A stretch of 64,000 nucleotides of DNA. It comes from Amycolatopsis benzoatilytica AK 16/65 (lineage in GTDB: Bacteria > Actinomycetota > Actinomycetes > Mycobacteriales > Pseudonocardiaceae). The position numbers and the translations under genes were made by a program. Shown piece after piece: positions 1 through 8,160 of this stretch (the first letter of the stretch is position 1; each line of letters opens with the position of its first letter). The DNA lies in the NCBI RefSeq assembly GCF_000383915.1, contig NZ_KB912942.1:4363370-4427369 (forward strand), written 5' to 3'. A model generated the notes under the pieces. It was not told the origin of the DNA. It worked only from the letters and a program-made list of their open reading frames with translations, and made no database searches.

Positions 1-65
1 CGGCCGGCGACGGCGAGCTCGCGGACGCGGTGTTCCGCGGCACCTTCGAAAAGCTCTACGGGTGA
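1..65 (+). CDS. 3' end of an unidentified upstream gene
   Basis: An open frame enters from the left edge and stops at TGA 63-65. Only about 20 codons are visible, ending in residues FRGTFEKLYG, with no motif I can name. It lies 37 bp upstream of the nitrilase operon on the same strand, so it may be the preceding gene of that operon; relatives of the operon carry a flavoprotein and small partner proteins nearby, but this tail does not let me choose between them. Confidence 0.6.
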   Translation, partial: AGDGELADAVFRGTFEKLYG

Positions 66-102
66 GAAAACCCGTGGTATCCCGACAATCAAGGAGATTC
101 CC

Positions 103-615
103 GTGTCCGAGCTGACCGAGACCGAACAGCAGAGCCTCGAAGAGATCCCGCACCCGTCCCTGCCCGAGGGCGCCAGCATTTACGGCGGGACCAAGGTGTT
201 CCCGGACTACCAAGCCGAGCCCGGCCAGTCGTACTTCACGCTGGTGCACGGCATCGCGCACGAATCGTCGGTGAGCTTCGTGGCGATCCTGCAGGCGACC
301 CGCGCCCAGCGCAAGGGCTTCGAGTCCGCCATCTACTTCTACGGCCCCGGCTCGATGAACGCCATGGCCACCCGCGGATTCCCGACCACCGGCAACTCCG
401 CGTTCCCCGGCGAGCACAACATCAACGACCAGCTCAAGACGTTCATCAAGGAGGGCGGCAAGGTCTACTGCTGCCGCTTCGGCCTTTCTCTGCACGGTCT
501 GCGGGAGGAAGACCTGATCGAGGGCGTGATCCCGACGCACCCGCTGGACGTGCAGGACGCGCTCATCCACTACGCGCGCAAGGGGGCGATCATCAACTCC
601 ACCTACATGTGGTGA
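103..615 (+). CDS. MSMEG_0572/Sll0783-family nitrogen starvation response protein
   Basis: This 170-residue soluble protein is recognised from its overall sequence (for example SIYGGTKVFPDY, FYGPGSMNAMATRGFP and CCRFGLSLHGL) as the small DsrE-like protein that opens the nitrogen-starvation nitrilase cluster of mycobacteria and cyanobacteria (Sll0783 in Synechocystis, NitB-like in Nit1C clusters). Its biochemical role is not established. An AAGGAG site lies just before ATG 103. The radical SAM gene follows after 25 bp on the same strand. Two adjacent cysteines near residue 126 (YCCRFG) could be functional, which is inference. Length is typical of the family. Confidence 0.85.
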   Translation: MSELTETEQQSLEEIPHPSLPEGASIYGGTKVFPDYQAEPGQSYFTLVHGIAHESSVSFVAILQATRAQRKGFESAIYFYGPGSMNAMATRGFPTTGNSAFPGEHNINDQLKTFIKEGGKVYCCRFGLSLHGLREEDLIEGVIPTHPLDVQDALIHYARKGAIINSTYMW

Positions 616-640
616 ACCCGGGCTCAAGGAGAAGGAGGCA

Positions 641-1708
641 GTGCGCGTGAAAACCGACAACCTGGACGCCCGGACCGACCTCGCGGTGCACGGGGTGCGC
701 TGGGACGCTCCTGTGCGGCGGCACAAGGGCGCCGGCCCGAGCGACGACGGCCATCTCGTCGTCGACGGCGCGAACGCGGCGCTGCCGCTGAATCCGCGGA
801 GCCCGTACACGCTCAGGGACGGCCGCGTCTACAACGGACGGATCGACCTGGGACTGACCGTCGAACCGGTATCCCGGCCGAAGTTCTACGACCTGTCCAC
901 GGCCGAGGGCGTGCCGTACCGGAAGATCGCGCTGCTGCACGGGCGGGACGTGCTCGCCACGACCGTCGTGCAGACGTGCATCCGCTACGCCGAGGACCAG
1001 CGCTGCCGGTTCTGCACCATCGAGGAGTCGCTGAAAGCCGGGGACACCGTCGCGGCGAAGACCCCGGCGCAGCTGGCTGAGGTCGCCGAGGCGGCCGTCC
1101 GGCTCGACGGGGTGCGGCAGATGGTGATGACCACCGGCACTACGGCGGGCGCGGACCGCGGCGCCCGCCACCTCGTCCGCTGTGTGCGGGCGGTGCTCGA
1201 GGCGGTGCCGGGGCTGCCGGTCCAGGTGCAGATCGAGCCGCCGGGCGACCTGTCGGCGATCGCGGAGCTGCGCGCGGCGGGCGCGACGTCGATCGGCATC
1301 CACGCGGAGTCGCTGGACGACGAGGTCCGGCGGCGGTGGATGCCCGGCAAAGGTTCGGTGCCGCTGGCCGAATACGAGGCCGCGTGGGACGAGGCGGTGC
1401 GGGTGTTCGGCCGCAACAGGGTCTCCACGTATCTGCTCATCGGCCTCGGCGAGAACCCGGACGAGCTGGTCGCGGGCGCGGCGAGGCTGATCGAGCGGGG
1501 CGTGTACCCGTTCGTCGTGCCGATGCGGCCGATGGCCGGCACGCTCGCCCGGCGGGACGGAGTGCCGGGCCCGCCCGCGTCGCTGGTGCGCGACGTGACC
1601 GAGCGGGTCGCGAAGTTGTTGCGGGAAGCGGACATGCGCGGCGCGGACCAGGAGGCCGGCTGCGCGGCCTGCGGGGCGTGCGGGGTGCTCAGCGCGGCGG
1701 GGGCCTGA
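641..1708 (+). CDS. MSMEG_0568-family radical SAM protein
   Basis: A 355-residue radical SAM enzyme of the nitrilase cluster. The cysteines that should bind the 4Fe-4S cluster are C113, C122 and C125, giving CX8CX2C instead of the usual CX3CX2C; this wide spacing appears to belong to the family. A second cysteine set, C341, C344 and C347 (CAACGAC), lies at the C-terminus and could hold an auxiliary cluster. GTG 641 is preceded by a strong AGGAGAAGGAGG site; GTG 647 is an alternative start. The stop is one base from the next ATG, so translation is probably coupled. The substrate is unknown; the product is presumed to feed the nitrilase or acetyltransferase next door. Confidence 0.85.
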   Translation: MRVKTDNLDARTDLAVHGVRWDAPVRRHKGAGPSDDGHLVVDGANAALPLNPRSPYTLRDGRVYNGRIDLGLTVEPVSRPKFYDLSTAEGVPYRKIALLHGRDVLATTVVQTCIRYAEDQRCRFCTIEESLKAGDTVAAKTPAQLAEVAEAAVRLDGVRQMVMTTGTTAGADRGARHLVRCVRAVLEAVPGLPVQVQIEPPGDLSAIAELRAAGATSIGIHAESLDDEVRRRWMPGKGSVPLAEYEAAWDEAVRVFGRNRVSTYLLIGLGENPDELVAGAARLIERGVYPFVVPMRPMAGTLARRDGVPGPPASLVRDVTERVAKLLREADMRGADQEAGCAACGACGVLSAAGA

Positions 1709-1709
1709 G

Positions 1710-3080
1710 ATGATGCCCGACGTGCTGGCCCTGCTGGGCGACTCGGCGACGCTGGCCCACCGGCCGGCCTTCCGCGTCGAACCTGCCGACTCGGCCGCGA
1801 TCCGCGCCTACCACGCCCTGCGCACCGAGGTCTTCGTGCACGAGCAGGGCCTGTTCGACGCCCACGACCTCGACGAACGCGACGCCGACCCGCGCACCGT
1901 CGTCCTGGTCGCCCGTGATCGCGAAGGCACGGTGATCGGCGGTGTCCGGCTGGGCCCGGCCACCGCCGAGGACGTGGGCTGGTGGCTGGGCGGGCGGCTG
2001 GTGGTGCATCCAGCGTGCCGGGGCCGGGTCGGCCCGGCATTGGTGCGCGCCGCGTGCGCGTACGCGGAAAACGCCGGTGTGCTGCGGTTCGAGGCGACCG
2101 TGCAGGCCCGCAACGAGCGCCTGTTCACGCGCCTGGCATGGGACCGGGTCCGCCCGGTCACCGTGGCCGGGACGCCGCACGTGCTGATGCGCTACCGGAT
2201 CGACCGCATCGCCGCGCTGGCCCACGCCGCCAAGAGCGATCTCGGCCCGCTCCTGTCCGGGATGACCGGCGTACCCGGGTTCGTCGGCGACGACGGCGTT
2301 CCGATTCCGGGCAGTGACATCGTGGCCGCCTGCGACGCGATCCTGCCGTCCATGGTGGAGCGGGACCCGGACTGGGCCGGCTGGTGCGCGGTCCTGGTCA
2401 ATGTCAACGACCTGGCCGCGATGGGCGCCGGTCCGGTCGGGCTGCTGGACGCGCTCGGCGCGCGCGACGCGTCGTTCGCCAGCCGAGTGCTCGGCGGGTT
2501 GCGCCGGGCGAGCCAGGCCTACGACGTACCCGTGCTGGGCGGGCACACGCAACTCGGCGTGCCCGCGGCGCTCGCGGTGACCGCGTTGGGGCGCACGGAA
2601 TTCCCGGTGCCCGGCGGCGGTGGACGACCTGGGCAGCGGGTGCGCCTGACCGCGGACCTGGGCGGGCGGTGGCGGCCGGGCTACGCAGGGCGGCAATGGG
2701 ATTCCACGACGTCGCGGCGCACCCCGGAACTGCGCGCGATGCTGACCGCCGTCGCGCGAGCGCGGCCGGCGGCGGCGAAGGATGTGTCGATGGCGGGCAT
2801 CGCCGGAACGCTCGGCATGCTGGCCGAGGCCAGCGGCTGCGGCGCTGTGCTGGACGTCGCCGCCGTGCCGCGGCCGCGCGGCGCGAGTGTCGGAGACTGG
2901 CTCACCTGCTTTCCGGGCTACGCGATGCTCACCGCCGGGCCGGACGAGCTGGACGCCGGACCGGCGACGAGTGCCGAATGCGGCGAACTGGTAGCCGGCC
3001 GCGGTGTGGTGCTGCGCTGGCCGGACGGAGAACAGACCCCGGTCATCGCAGCCGGGGTGACCGGATTGGGGATTTCATGA
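1710..3080 (+). CDS. MSMEG_0567-family fusion: GNAT acetyltransferase plus AIR synthase-like domain
   Basis: This 456-residue protein has two parts. Residues about 20-165 form a GNAT N-acetyltransferase domain (EVFVHEQGLF, then VHPACRGRVGPALVRAA as the acetyl-CoA loop). Residues about 180-456 resemble the PurM/AIR synthase fold (NVNDLAAMGAGPVGLLDALG, VLGGHTQLG, KDVSMAGIAGTLGMLAEASGCGA). In Synechocystis the two parts are separate genes (sll0786, sll0787); here they are fused as in mycobacteria. The start ATGATG lies one base after the previous stop, and its TGA overlaps the next ATG by 4 bases. It probably modifies and activates a small nitrogen compound in the pathway; the substrate is unknown. 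Confidence 0.85.
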   Translation: MMPDVLALLGDSATLAHRPAFRVEPADSAAIRAYHALRTEVFVHEQGLFDAHDLDERDADPRTVVLVARDREGTVIGGVRLGPATAEDVGWWLGGRLVVHPACRGRVGPALVRAACAYAENAGVLRFEATVQARNERLFTRLAWDRVRPVTVAGTPHVLMRYRIDRIAALAHAAKSDLGPLLSGMTGVPGFVGDDGVPIPGSDIVAACDAILPSMVERDPDWAGWCAVLVNVNDLAAMGAGPVGLLDALGARDASFASRVLGGLRRASQAYDVPVLGGHTQLGVPAALAVTALGRTEFPVPGGGGRPGQRVRLTADLGGRWRPGYAGRQWDSTTSRRTPELRAMLTAVARARPAAAKDVSMAGIAGTLGMLAEASGCGAVLDVAAVPRPRGASVGDWLTCFPGYAMLTAGPDELDAGPATSAECGELVAGRGVVLRWPDGEQTPVIAAGVTGLGIS

Positions 3081-3937
3081 GCACGCTGCGGATGGGCGCG
3101 GCAGCAGCGCCGTTCGGCCGGGACCTGGAGGCCGATTTCGACCGCGTCGCGTCGCTGATCGCCGACGCCCGCGCGGACGGGGTCGGGCTGCTCGCTCTGC
3201 CCGAAGCCTGCCTCGGCGGCTACTTGGCCAATCTCGACGGCGATGCCGACGGGCCCCCGCCGCTCGAGGTGGACGGACCGGAGATCAAACGCCTGGCCGC
3301 CCTCGCCGGAGACATGGTCGTCACCGCGGGCTACTGCGAGCACTCCGACGGACAGCTCTACAACAGCGTGGTCTGCGTGACCGGCGACGGCGTGCTGGGC
3401 AACCACCGCAAGGTGCACCAGCCGCTGTCGGAGGACACGACCTACCGTGCGGGCACGGGGTTCTCCGCGTTCGACACGCCGGTCGGGCGACTGGGCATGC
3501 TCATCTGCTACGACAAGGCGTTCCCCGAAGCCGCGCGCAGCCTCGCGCTCGACGGGGCCGAGATCGGCGTCTGTGTGTCCGCGTGGCCGGGCAGCCGCAC
3601 CAACCCGGCCGCGGACCTCGCACAGGACCGGTGGAAGCGGCGCTTCGACCTGTTCGACCGCGCGCGGGCGCTGGAGAACCAGATCGTGTGGCTGTCCGCC
3701 AACCAGTCCGGATCGTTCGGCGATCTGCGGTTCGTCGCCAGCGCCAAAGTGGTCGACCCGGGCGGCGAGGTCCTGGCCGCCACCGGCGTCGCCGACGGCG
3801 TCGCGGTCGCCGAACTCGACGTCCGGCTGGCGCTCGAAACGGCTCGCCGCTCGATGGGCCATCTGCGCGACCGGCGCCCGGATGCCTACCCGGCGCTGGC
3901 CTCCAGCGCGAAGAAACCCGCGACGACGCGATACTGA
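3077..3937 (+). CDS. Nit1/Nit6803-family nitrilase (carbon-nitrogen hydrolase), catalytically intact
   Basis: A 286-residue carbon-nitrogen hydrolase. The Glu-Lys-Cys triad is complete: E43 in LPEACLGGY, K112 in HRKVHQPL and C144 in LICYDKAFPEAAR. The last motif is the nucleophile elbow of nitrilases and amidases. Within this gene cluster the family is known as a nitrilase, and Nit1C clusters have been linked to nitrogen starvation and cyanide assimilation. The start ATG 3077 overlaps the previous stop (ATGA). An open frame continues upstream of it, but homology and the overlap fix the start here. Its tandem paralogue follows after 4 bp. Confidence 0.88.
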   Translation: MSTLRMGAAAAPFGRDLEADFDRVASLIADARADGVGLLALPEACLGGYLANLDGDADGPPPLEVDGPEIKRLAALAGDMVVTAGYCEHSDGQLYNSVVCVTGDGVLGNHRKVHQPLSEDTTYRAGTGFSAFDTPVGRLGMLICYDKAFPEAARSLALDGAEIGVCVSAWPGSRTNPAADLAQDRWKRRFDLFDRARALENQIVWLSANQSGSFGDLRFVASAKVVDPGGEVLAATGVADGVAVAELDVRLALETARRSMGHLRDRRPDAYPALASSAKKPATTRY

Positions 3938-3941
3938 CACG

Positions 3942-4775
3942 ATGGGGACCATCCGCATCGGAGCCGTGGCCGCGCACTTCGGCCGCGACCTCGAGTTCGA
4001 CCTGCAGCGCATCGCCACGCTCATCGAGCACGCCCGTTCCTCGGGGACCGCGCTGCTGGTGCTGCCGGACGCCGCCCTCGGCGGATACCTCGCCGACCTG
4101 CGCTGCCCCGACCCCGAGGCGCTGCCGCCCGCGCTCGCCCCGGACGACCCGTACCTGCGCAAGATCGCCGAGCTGGCCGCCGAAATGGTCGTGTGCGTCG
4201 GGTACTGCGAGGCCGACGGCGACGCGCGGTACAACGCGGCGGTGTGCGTCACCGGCGACGGCGTGCTCGGCCGGCACCGCAAGGTCCACCAGCCGCCGGG
4301 CGAAGCGGCCGCCTACTCGGCGGGCTCGTCGTTCGCCGCGTTCGACTCGCCCGTCGGGCGGCTGGGCATGCTCATCGACTACGACAAGACGTTCCCCGAA
4401 TCCGCGCGCAGCCTCGCGCTGGACGGCGCCGAGATCCTGGCCTGTCTGTCCGCGTGGCCGACCAGCATCACCAACCGCGCGCCGCGCATGTCCCAGGACC
4501 GCCAGGCACGGCTGTTCGACCTCTACGACCAAGCGCGCGCCGCGGAGAACCAGGTGGTGCTCGCGTCGTCCAACCAGACCGGCGCGATGGGCGGGATGCG
4601 CTTCCTCGGCCAGGCCAAGGTGGTCGGGCCGGGCGGCGACATCCTGGCTCGCACCTGGAGCAAAGCCGGCATCGCGATCGCGGAGGTCGACGTCGAAGCC
4701 GAAGTGTCCACCGCCCGGCGGGTGCTGCACCACCTCGCCGAACGCAAACCCGACTCGTACCGGAGCCGCCCGTGA
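3942..4775 (+). CDS. Nitrilase paralogue lacking the catalytic Cys and Glu (pseudo-nitrilase)
   Basis: A 277-residue tandem paralogue of the preceding nitrilase, alignable from end to end. The fold motifs are kept, but two of three catalytic residues differ: Glu becomes D43 (LPDAALGGY) and the nucleophile Cys becomes D146 (LIDYDKTFPESAR); K114 (HRKVHQPP) remains. Codons are plainly GAC at both sites, the frame is intact and composition matches its neighbours, so this is not a decaying gene. By comparison with pseudo-enzymes in other families it may bind or allosterically partner the active nitrilase, or catalyse different chemistry; this is inference. It is 4 bp after the active copy and overlaps the glycosyltransferase start by 4 bases. 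Confidence 0.8.
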   Translation: MGTIRIGAVAAHFGRDLEFDLQRIATLIEHARSSGTALLVLPDAALGGYLADLRCPDPEALPPALAPDDPYLRKIAELAAEMVVCVGYCEADGDARYNAAVCVTGDGVLGRHRKVHQPPGEAAAYSAGSSFAAFDSPVGRLGMLIDYDKTFPESARSLALDGAEILACLSAWPTSITNRAPRMSQDRQARLFDLYDQARAAENQVVLASSNQTGAMGGMRFLGQAKVVGPGGDILARTWSKAGIAIAEVDVEAEVSTARRVLHHLAERKPDSYRSRP

Positions 4776-5836
4776 GGATCGCCCTGCTCAGCTACTCGAC
4801 GAAACCGCGCGGCGGGGTCGTGCACACTCTGGCCCTCGCCGAGGCGCTCGCCGCGGAGGGCGCCGACGTCACTGTGTGGTCGCTGGGCCGAGGAGGCGAC
4901 AGCGGCTTCTTCCGCCCGGTCGACCCCGCGGTGGCCGTGCGGATCGTGCCGTTCCCCGATGTCGCGGGCGAAGACGTAGGGGCCCGGATCCTGCGCTCCA
5001 TCGACACGTTGCGCACCGCGTTCGACCCCGGCGGCTACGACATCGTCCACGCCCAGGACTGCATCAGCGCCAACGCGGCCGAACGGGTCGTGCGGACCGT
5101 CCACCATCTCGACAGCTTCACGACCCGCGAACTGGCCGACTGCCACGAGCGCGCGATCCGCCGCCCGTACGCGCACGTCTGTGTATCTACCGCGGTGGCG
5201 CGCGAACTGCGCGCGGGCTGGGGCATCGAGGCGACGGTGATCCCGAACGGCGTCGACTACGAACGGTTCTCCGCCGCGGAACCCGATCCCGCATGGCCGC
5301 GGCGGTTCGTGCTGTCGGTCGGCGGAATCGAACCGCGCAAGGGTTCGCTCGACCTGCTCGAGGCCTACGCCCGGCTGCGGCAGACCGATCCGGACGTCCA
5401 GCTGGTGATCGCGGGCGGCGAGACCCTGTTCGACTACCGCGATTACCGGGCGGCGTGGGACAAGCGGGCCGCCGAACTGGGCGTGACGCCCGTCGTGCTG
5501 GGCCCGGTGAGCCACGACGCACTGCCGTCTCTCGTCGCGGCGGCGGACGTGTTCGCCTTTCCGTCGACCAAGGAGGGCTTCGGGCTGGCAGCGATGGAGG
5601 CACTGGCCGCCGGGGTCCCGGTCGTCACCCGCGACCTGCCGGTGCTGCGCGAAGTCTTCGGCGGTGCCGCCCGTTTCGCGAGCGATCCGGCGGGCCTGGC
5701 CGAACAGATGCGCGCCGCGCTCGCCGAGCCCGGTGCCCTGTGCCAGAGCGGGCGCACCTTGGCTGCCTCCTACGACTGGAATACCGCGGCCCGCGCCCAC
5801 CTATCGCTCTATTCGACCCTTCTGAGCCGTCCCTAG
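4772..5836 (+). CDS. MSMEG_0565-family glycosyltransferase (GT4-like)
   Basis: A 354-residue GT-B glycosyltransferase. N-terminal motif SYSTKPRGGVVHTLALAEAL is the acceptor-side glycine-rich loop; the C-terminal half has VIPNGVDYERF, VLSVGGIEPRKGSLDLLEAY and the donor-binding segment PSTKEGFGLAAMEALAAGVPVV typical of GT4 enzymes. GTG 4772 overlaps the preceding TGA in a GTGA junction, so it is the last gene of the operon. This family is consistently found with the nitrilase cluster, suggesting that the pathway product is glycosylated; donor and acceptor are unknown. No terminator hairpin is obvious downstream. Confidence 0.85.
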   Translation: MRIALLSYSTKPRGGVVHTLALAEALAAEGADVTVWSLGRGGDSGFFRPVDPAVAVRIVPFPDVAGEDVGARILRSIDTLRTAFDPGGYDIVHAQDCISANAAERVVRTVHHLDSFTTRELADCHERAIRRPYAHVCVSTAVARELRAGWGIEATVIPNGVDYERFSAAEPDPAWPRRFVLSVGGIEPRKGSLDLLEAYARLRQTDPDVQLVIAGGETLFDYRDYRAAWDKRAAELGVTPVVLGPVSHDALPSLVAAADVFAFPSTKEGFGLAAMEALAAGVPVVTRDLPVLREVFGGAARFASDPAGLAEQMRAALAEPGALCQSGRTLAASYDWNTAARAHLSLYSTLLSRP

Positions 5837-6226
5837 CGGGAGCCCTCCCCGCGCACTACTGGCGGCGGGAGGCGAATATCGCGGCGGCCGTCTCCGCATC
5901 GGAGATCAGCACACCGGCGTCCACGCCGTCTCCTGTCGATTCTCCATCGGGTTCCCGGAAAACCCTCCACGCGGGACGGTTCGGTTCACCGAACCGTGCC
6001 GGGAGGCGCCGCGACTGAATCCGAATACGGCACCGGCCCGGCCGAGCGCCGGAAGCGTTCGATCCACCGGGAATTGGTCGAGCTGGCCACGTTGTCCGTC
6101 ACCACTGGAATCGGTGCGCATGCGTCCGTCGGCAAGCGAGGTGGGAGCGACCGCGCGCGGATTCGTTTCGCGGCGCTTCTGCCGGGTAGCCGAGAAGGAA
6201 TGCGTCGCGTACCGAAGGGATCAGCA
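5837..6226. other. 390-bp intergenic region
   Basis: Nothing convincing is coded here. The stretch follows the nitrilase operon and precedes a small hypothetical gene. I see no tRNA, transposase remnant or perfect long hairpin. Short inverted segments such as GGTTCGGTTCACCGAACC around 5980-5997 form a small palindrome and could be an operator or a weak terminator; this is a guess. Confidence 0.4.
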
Positions 6227-6427
6227 ATGGCCGACCGCGAACTGTCCGAGGGATTCGACCAGGACCGCCCGTCCGCCGACCCGCGTGACGACGGCGTCCG
6301 CCCGGAGGGGCGCCGGGGCGACGGTGTCTCGCCGACAGGTCCGGAGCGTCTCGCAGAAGTTGAGGCAGAGCGGGCGGTCGCTCCGGCGGAGGATCTTTCC
6401 CCGCCCCGCGACCTTCGCCAGAAGTAG
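6227..6427 (+). CDS. Small hydrophilic hypothetical protein
   Basis: A possible 66-residue protein starting at ATG 6227 with GAAGGGA upstream. It is rich in Asp, Glu, Arg and Pro and has no hydrophobic core, membrane segment or recognised domain, so it would be intrinsically disordered. It ends 19 bp before the alcohol dehydrogenase start on the same strand, which is the main support for it being a gene. I do not recognise a family; it may be a spurious frame. Confidence 0.4.
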   Translation: MADRELSEGFDQDRPSADPRDDGVRPEGRRGDGVSPTGPERLAEVEAERAVAPAEDLSPPRDLRQK

Positions 6428-6446
6428 CCACCACGGAAGGACGGTC

Positions 6447-7631
6447 ATGAAAGCAGTGACCTGGCAGGGCAAGCGCGACGTCCGCGTCGACACGGTGCCG
6501 GATCCCCGGATCCAGGAGCCCACGGACGCGATCGTCCGGATCACCTCCACTGGGATCTGCGGTTCCGACCTGCACCTGTACGAGGTTCTCGGCCCGTTCC
6601 TCGACCAGGGCGACATCCTCGGCCACGAGCCGATGGGGATCGTCGAGGAAGTCGGCCCGGAGGTGACGTCGATCGGGCCGGGGGACCGTGTCGTGGTCCC
6701 GTTCACAGTCGCCTGTGGACATTGCTTCATGTGCGCCCGTGGGCTGCAGTCGCAATGCGAGACGACCCAAGTAAAAGAACAGGGCAAGGGTGCCGCCCTG
6801 TTCGGCTACACCCGGCTGTACGGCCAGCTTCCCGGTGGTCAGGCCGAGTACCTCCGCGTGCCGCAAGCGCACTACGGCCCGGTGAAGGTGCCGCACGGAC
6901 CGCCGGACGAGCGTTTCGTCTACCTATCCGACGTCGTGCCCACTGCGTGGCAGGCGATCGAGTACGCGGACATCCCCGACGGCGGCACCGTCGCGGTCTT
7001 CGGACTCGGCCCGATCGGCCAGATGGCGGCCCGGATCGCGCTGCGGCGGGGGGCGGGCAAGGTCATCGGCGTCGACCTGGTGCCGGAGCGGCTCGCCCGG
7101 GCCCGCGCGCACGGAGCGACCATTGTGGACACTCGAGACCATCGGCGGATCGGCGACGCGGTCCGTGACCTGACCGACGGCCGTGGCGCGGACTCGGTCG
7201 TCGACGCGGTTGGCATGGAGGCGCACGGCGCACCGGTCGGCAAGCTGGCCCACACACTCGTCGGAATGCTGCCGGACGCGGTTGGCGCGAAGATCACCGA
7301 AAAGGCCGGGATCGACCGGCTGAGCGTGCTGTACGCGGCGATCGACTCGGTCCGGCGCGGCGGCACGATTTCGCTCTCCGGCGTGTACGGCGGGATGGTC
7401 GATCCGTTGCCGCTGCTGACGATGTTCGACAAGCAGATCCAGTTGCGGATGGGCCAGGCGAACGTCCGGCACTGGGTCGACGACGTGCTGCCGCTGCTGA
7501 CCGCGGACGACGATCCGCTCGGCGTCGAGGGCTTCGCGACGCACCAGCTGCCGTTGGCCGAGGCGCCGCACGCATACGAGATCTTCCAGAAGAAGCTCGA
7601 CGGGGCACAGAAAATCCTCCTGAAACCCTGA
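6447..7631 (+). CDS. Zinc-dependent alcohol dehydrogenase (MDR family)
   Basis: A 394-residue medium-chain dehydrogenase. Catalytic zinc ligands are in GICGSDLH and GHEPMG; the structural zinc site is the four-cysteine segment starting CGHCFMCARG (residues about 92-106). The Rossmann motif is VAVFGLGPIGQMAARIA. Length and the extra segment after residue 250 resemble glutathione-independent formaldehyde dehydrogenase-like members, so an aldehyde or polyol substrate is plausible but not determined. A GGAAGG site precedes ATG 6447. A small membrane protein follows after 13 bp and is probably cotranscribed. Confidence 0.82.
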   Translation: MKAVTWQGKRDVRVDTVPDPRIQEPTDAIVRITSTGICGSDLHLYEVLGPFLDQGDILGHEPMGIVEEVGPEVTSIGPGDRVVVPFTVACGHCFMCARGLQSQCETTQVKEQGKGAALFGYTRLYGQLPGGQAEYLRVPQAHYGPVKVPHGPPDERFVYLSDVVPTAWQAIEYADIPDGGTVAVFGLGPIGQMAARIALRRGAGKVIGVDLVPERLARARAHGATIVDTRDHRRIGDAVRDLTDGRGADSVVDAVGMEAHGAPVGKLAHTLVGMLPDAVGAKITEKAGIDRLSVLYAAIDSVRRGGTISLSGVYGGMVDPLPLLTMFDKQIQLRMGQANVRHWVDDVLPLLTADDDPLGVEGFATHQLPLAEAPHAYEIFQKKLDGAQKILLKP

Positions 7632-7644
7632 GGGAAGGAGAACC

Positions 7645-7899
7645 ATGCCGACGACAGCCACCCGCGCGTGGGCCCGGCCGGTCGTCGCGGTGCTGGGGCT
7701 GATCTACCTGGTGCTCGGCGGCGCCGGGTTCTTCGTGCCGCAAACGGCTTACTCGGCGGGCCACGACACGTCACGGGCGGTGTGGCTGTTCAGTTCCAGC
7801 ACCGTGCTCAAGATCGTGCACCTCGCGCTGGGCCTGCTGGGACTGCTGGCCGCACTGATCGTCGCGCTGGCCGGCAGCCGGGCCGAACCCGCCGGGTGA
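7645..7899 (+). CDS. DUF4383-like small membrane protein
   Basis: An 84-residue protein with two hydrophobic segments, residues about 11-32 (VVAVLGLIYLVLGGAGFFV) and 53-76 (KIVHLALGLLGLLAALIVAL), separated by a short polar loop. The pattern of a helix, a loop and a VHL-containing second helix resembles DUF4383 integral membrane proteins, though shorter than usual. AAGGAG precedes ATG 7645. It follows the dehydrogenase closely. Function unknown. Confidence 0.6.
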   Translation: MPTTATRAWARPVVAVLGLIYLVLGGAGFFVPQTAYSAGHDTSRAVWLFSSSTVLKIVHLALGLLGLLAALIVALAGSRAEPAG

Positions 7900-7926
7900 C
7901 CGAATCGGCCCGCTCTTGCTCATCGA

Positions 7927-7981
7927 GTCCGTGAAGGGACCCTTGAGAGAATCCAAGTCCCGCAAGGGGCCCTTCACGGAC
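7927..7981. repeat. 55-bp dispersed palindrome, copy 1
   Basis: Starts GTCCGTGAAGGGACCC and ends GGGGCCCTTCACGGAC, forming a long imperfect hairpin. This is the most diverged of five copies (arms CTTGAGAGAAT versus CCGCAAG). It lies downstream of the DUF4383-like gene in non-coding DNA. The other copies are at 12313, 25107, 37362 and 45703, all 55 bp long. Confidence 0.88.
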
Positions 7982-8160
7982 GCCCGGGCGACTGCCGACG
8001 GCAATCCGCCAAGCTGACGAACGTCTTCGCCGATGTGGACGTTCCGCACTGGTTGCGAGGCGCAGCTTTCTGCTGGGCTAGGCGGCAGAACACGCGGTGC
8101 GCGGTCCTCGAGGCGTCGGTCGGACTAGCCCGCGGCCGACGAACACGCGGGAGGACCCTC

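Noticed and set aside
2918..4282. Long minus-strand frame across the nitrilase genes
   Set aside because: Shadow of two well-supported nitrilase genes; no ribosome site or recognisable protein.
3942..4775. Sequencing error explaining the lost nitrilase residues
   Set aside because: Two separated codons are changed to GAC without any frame break; the protein differs throughout from its neighbour, so it is a true paralogue.
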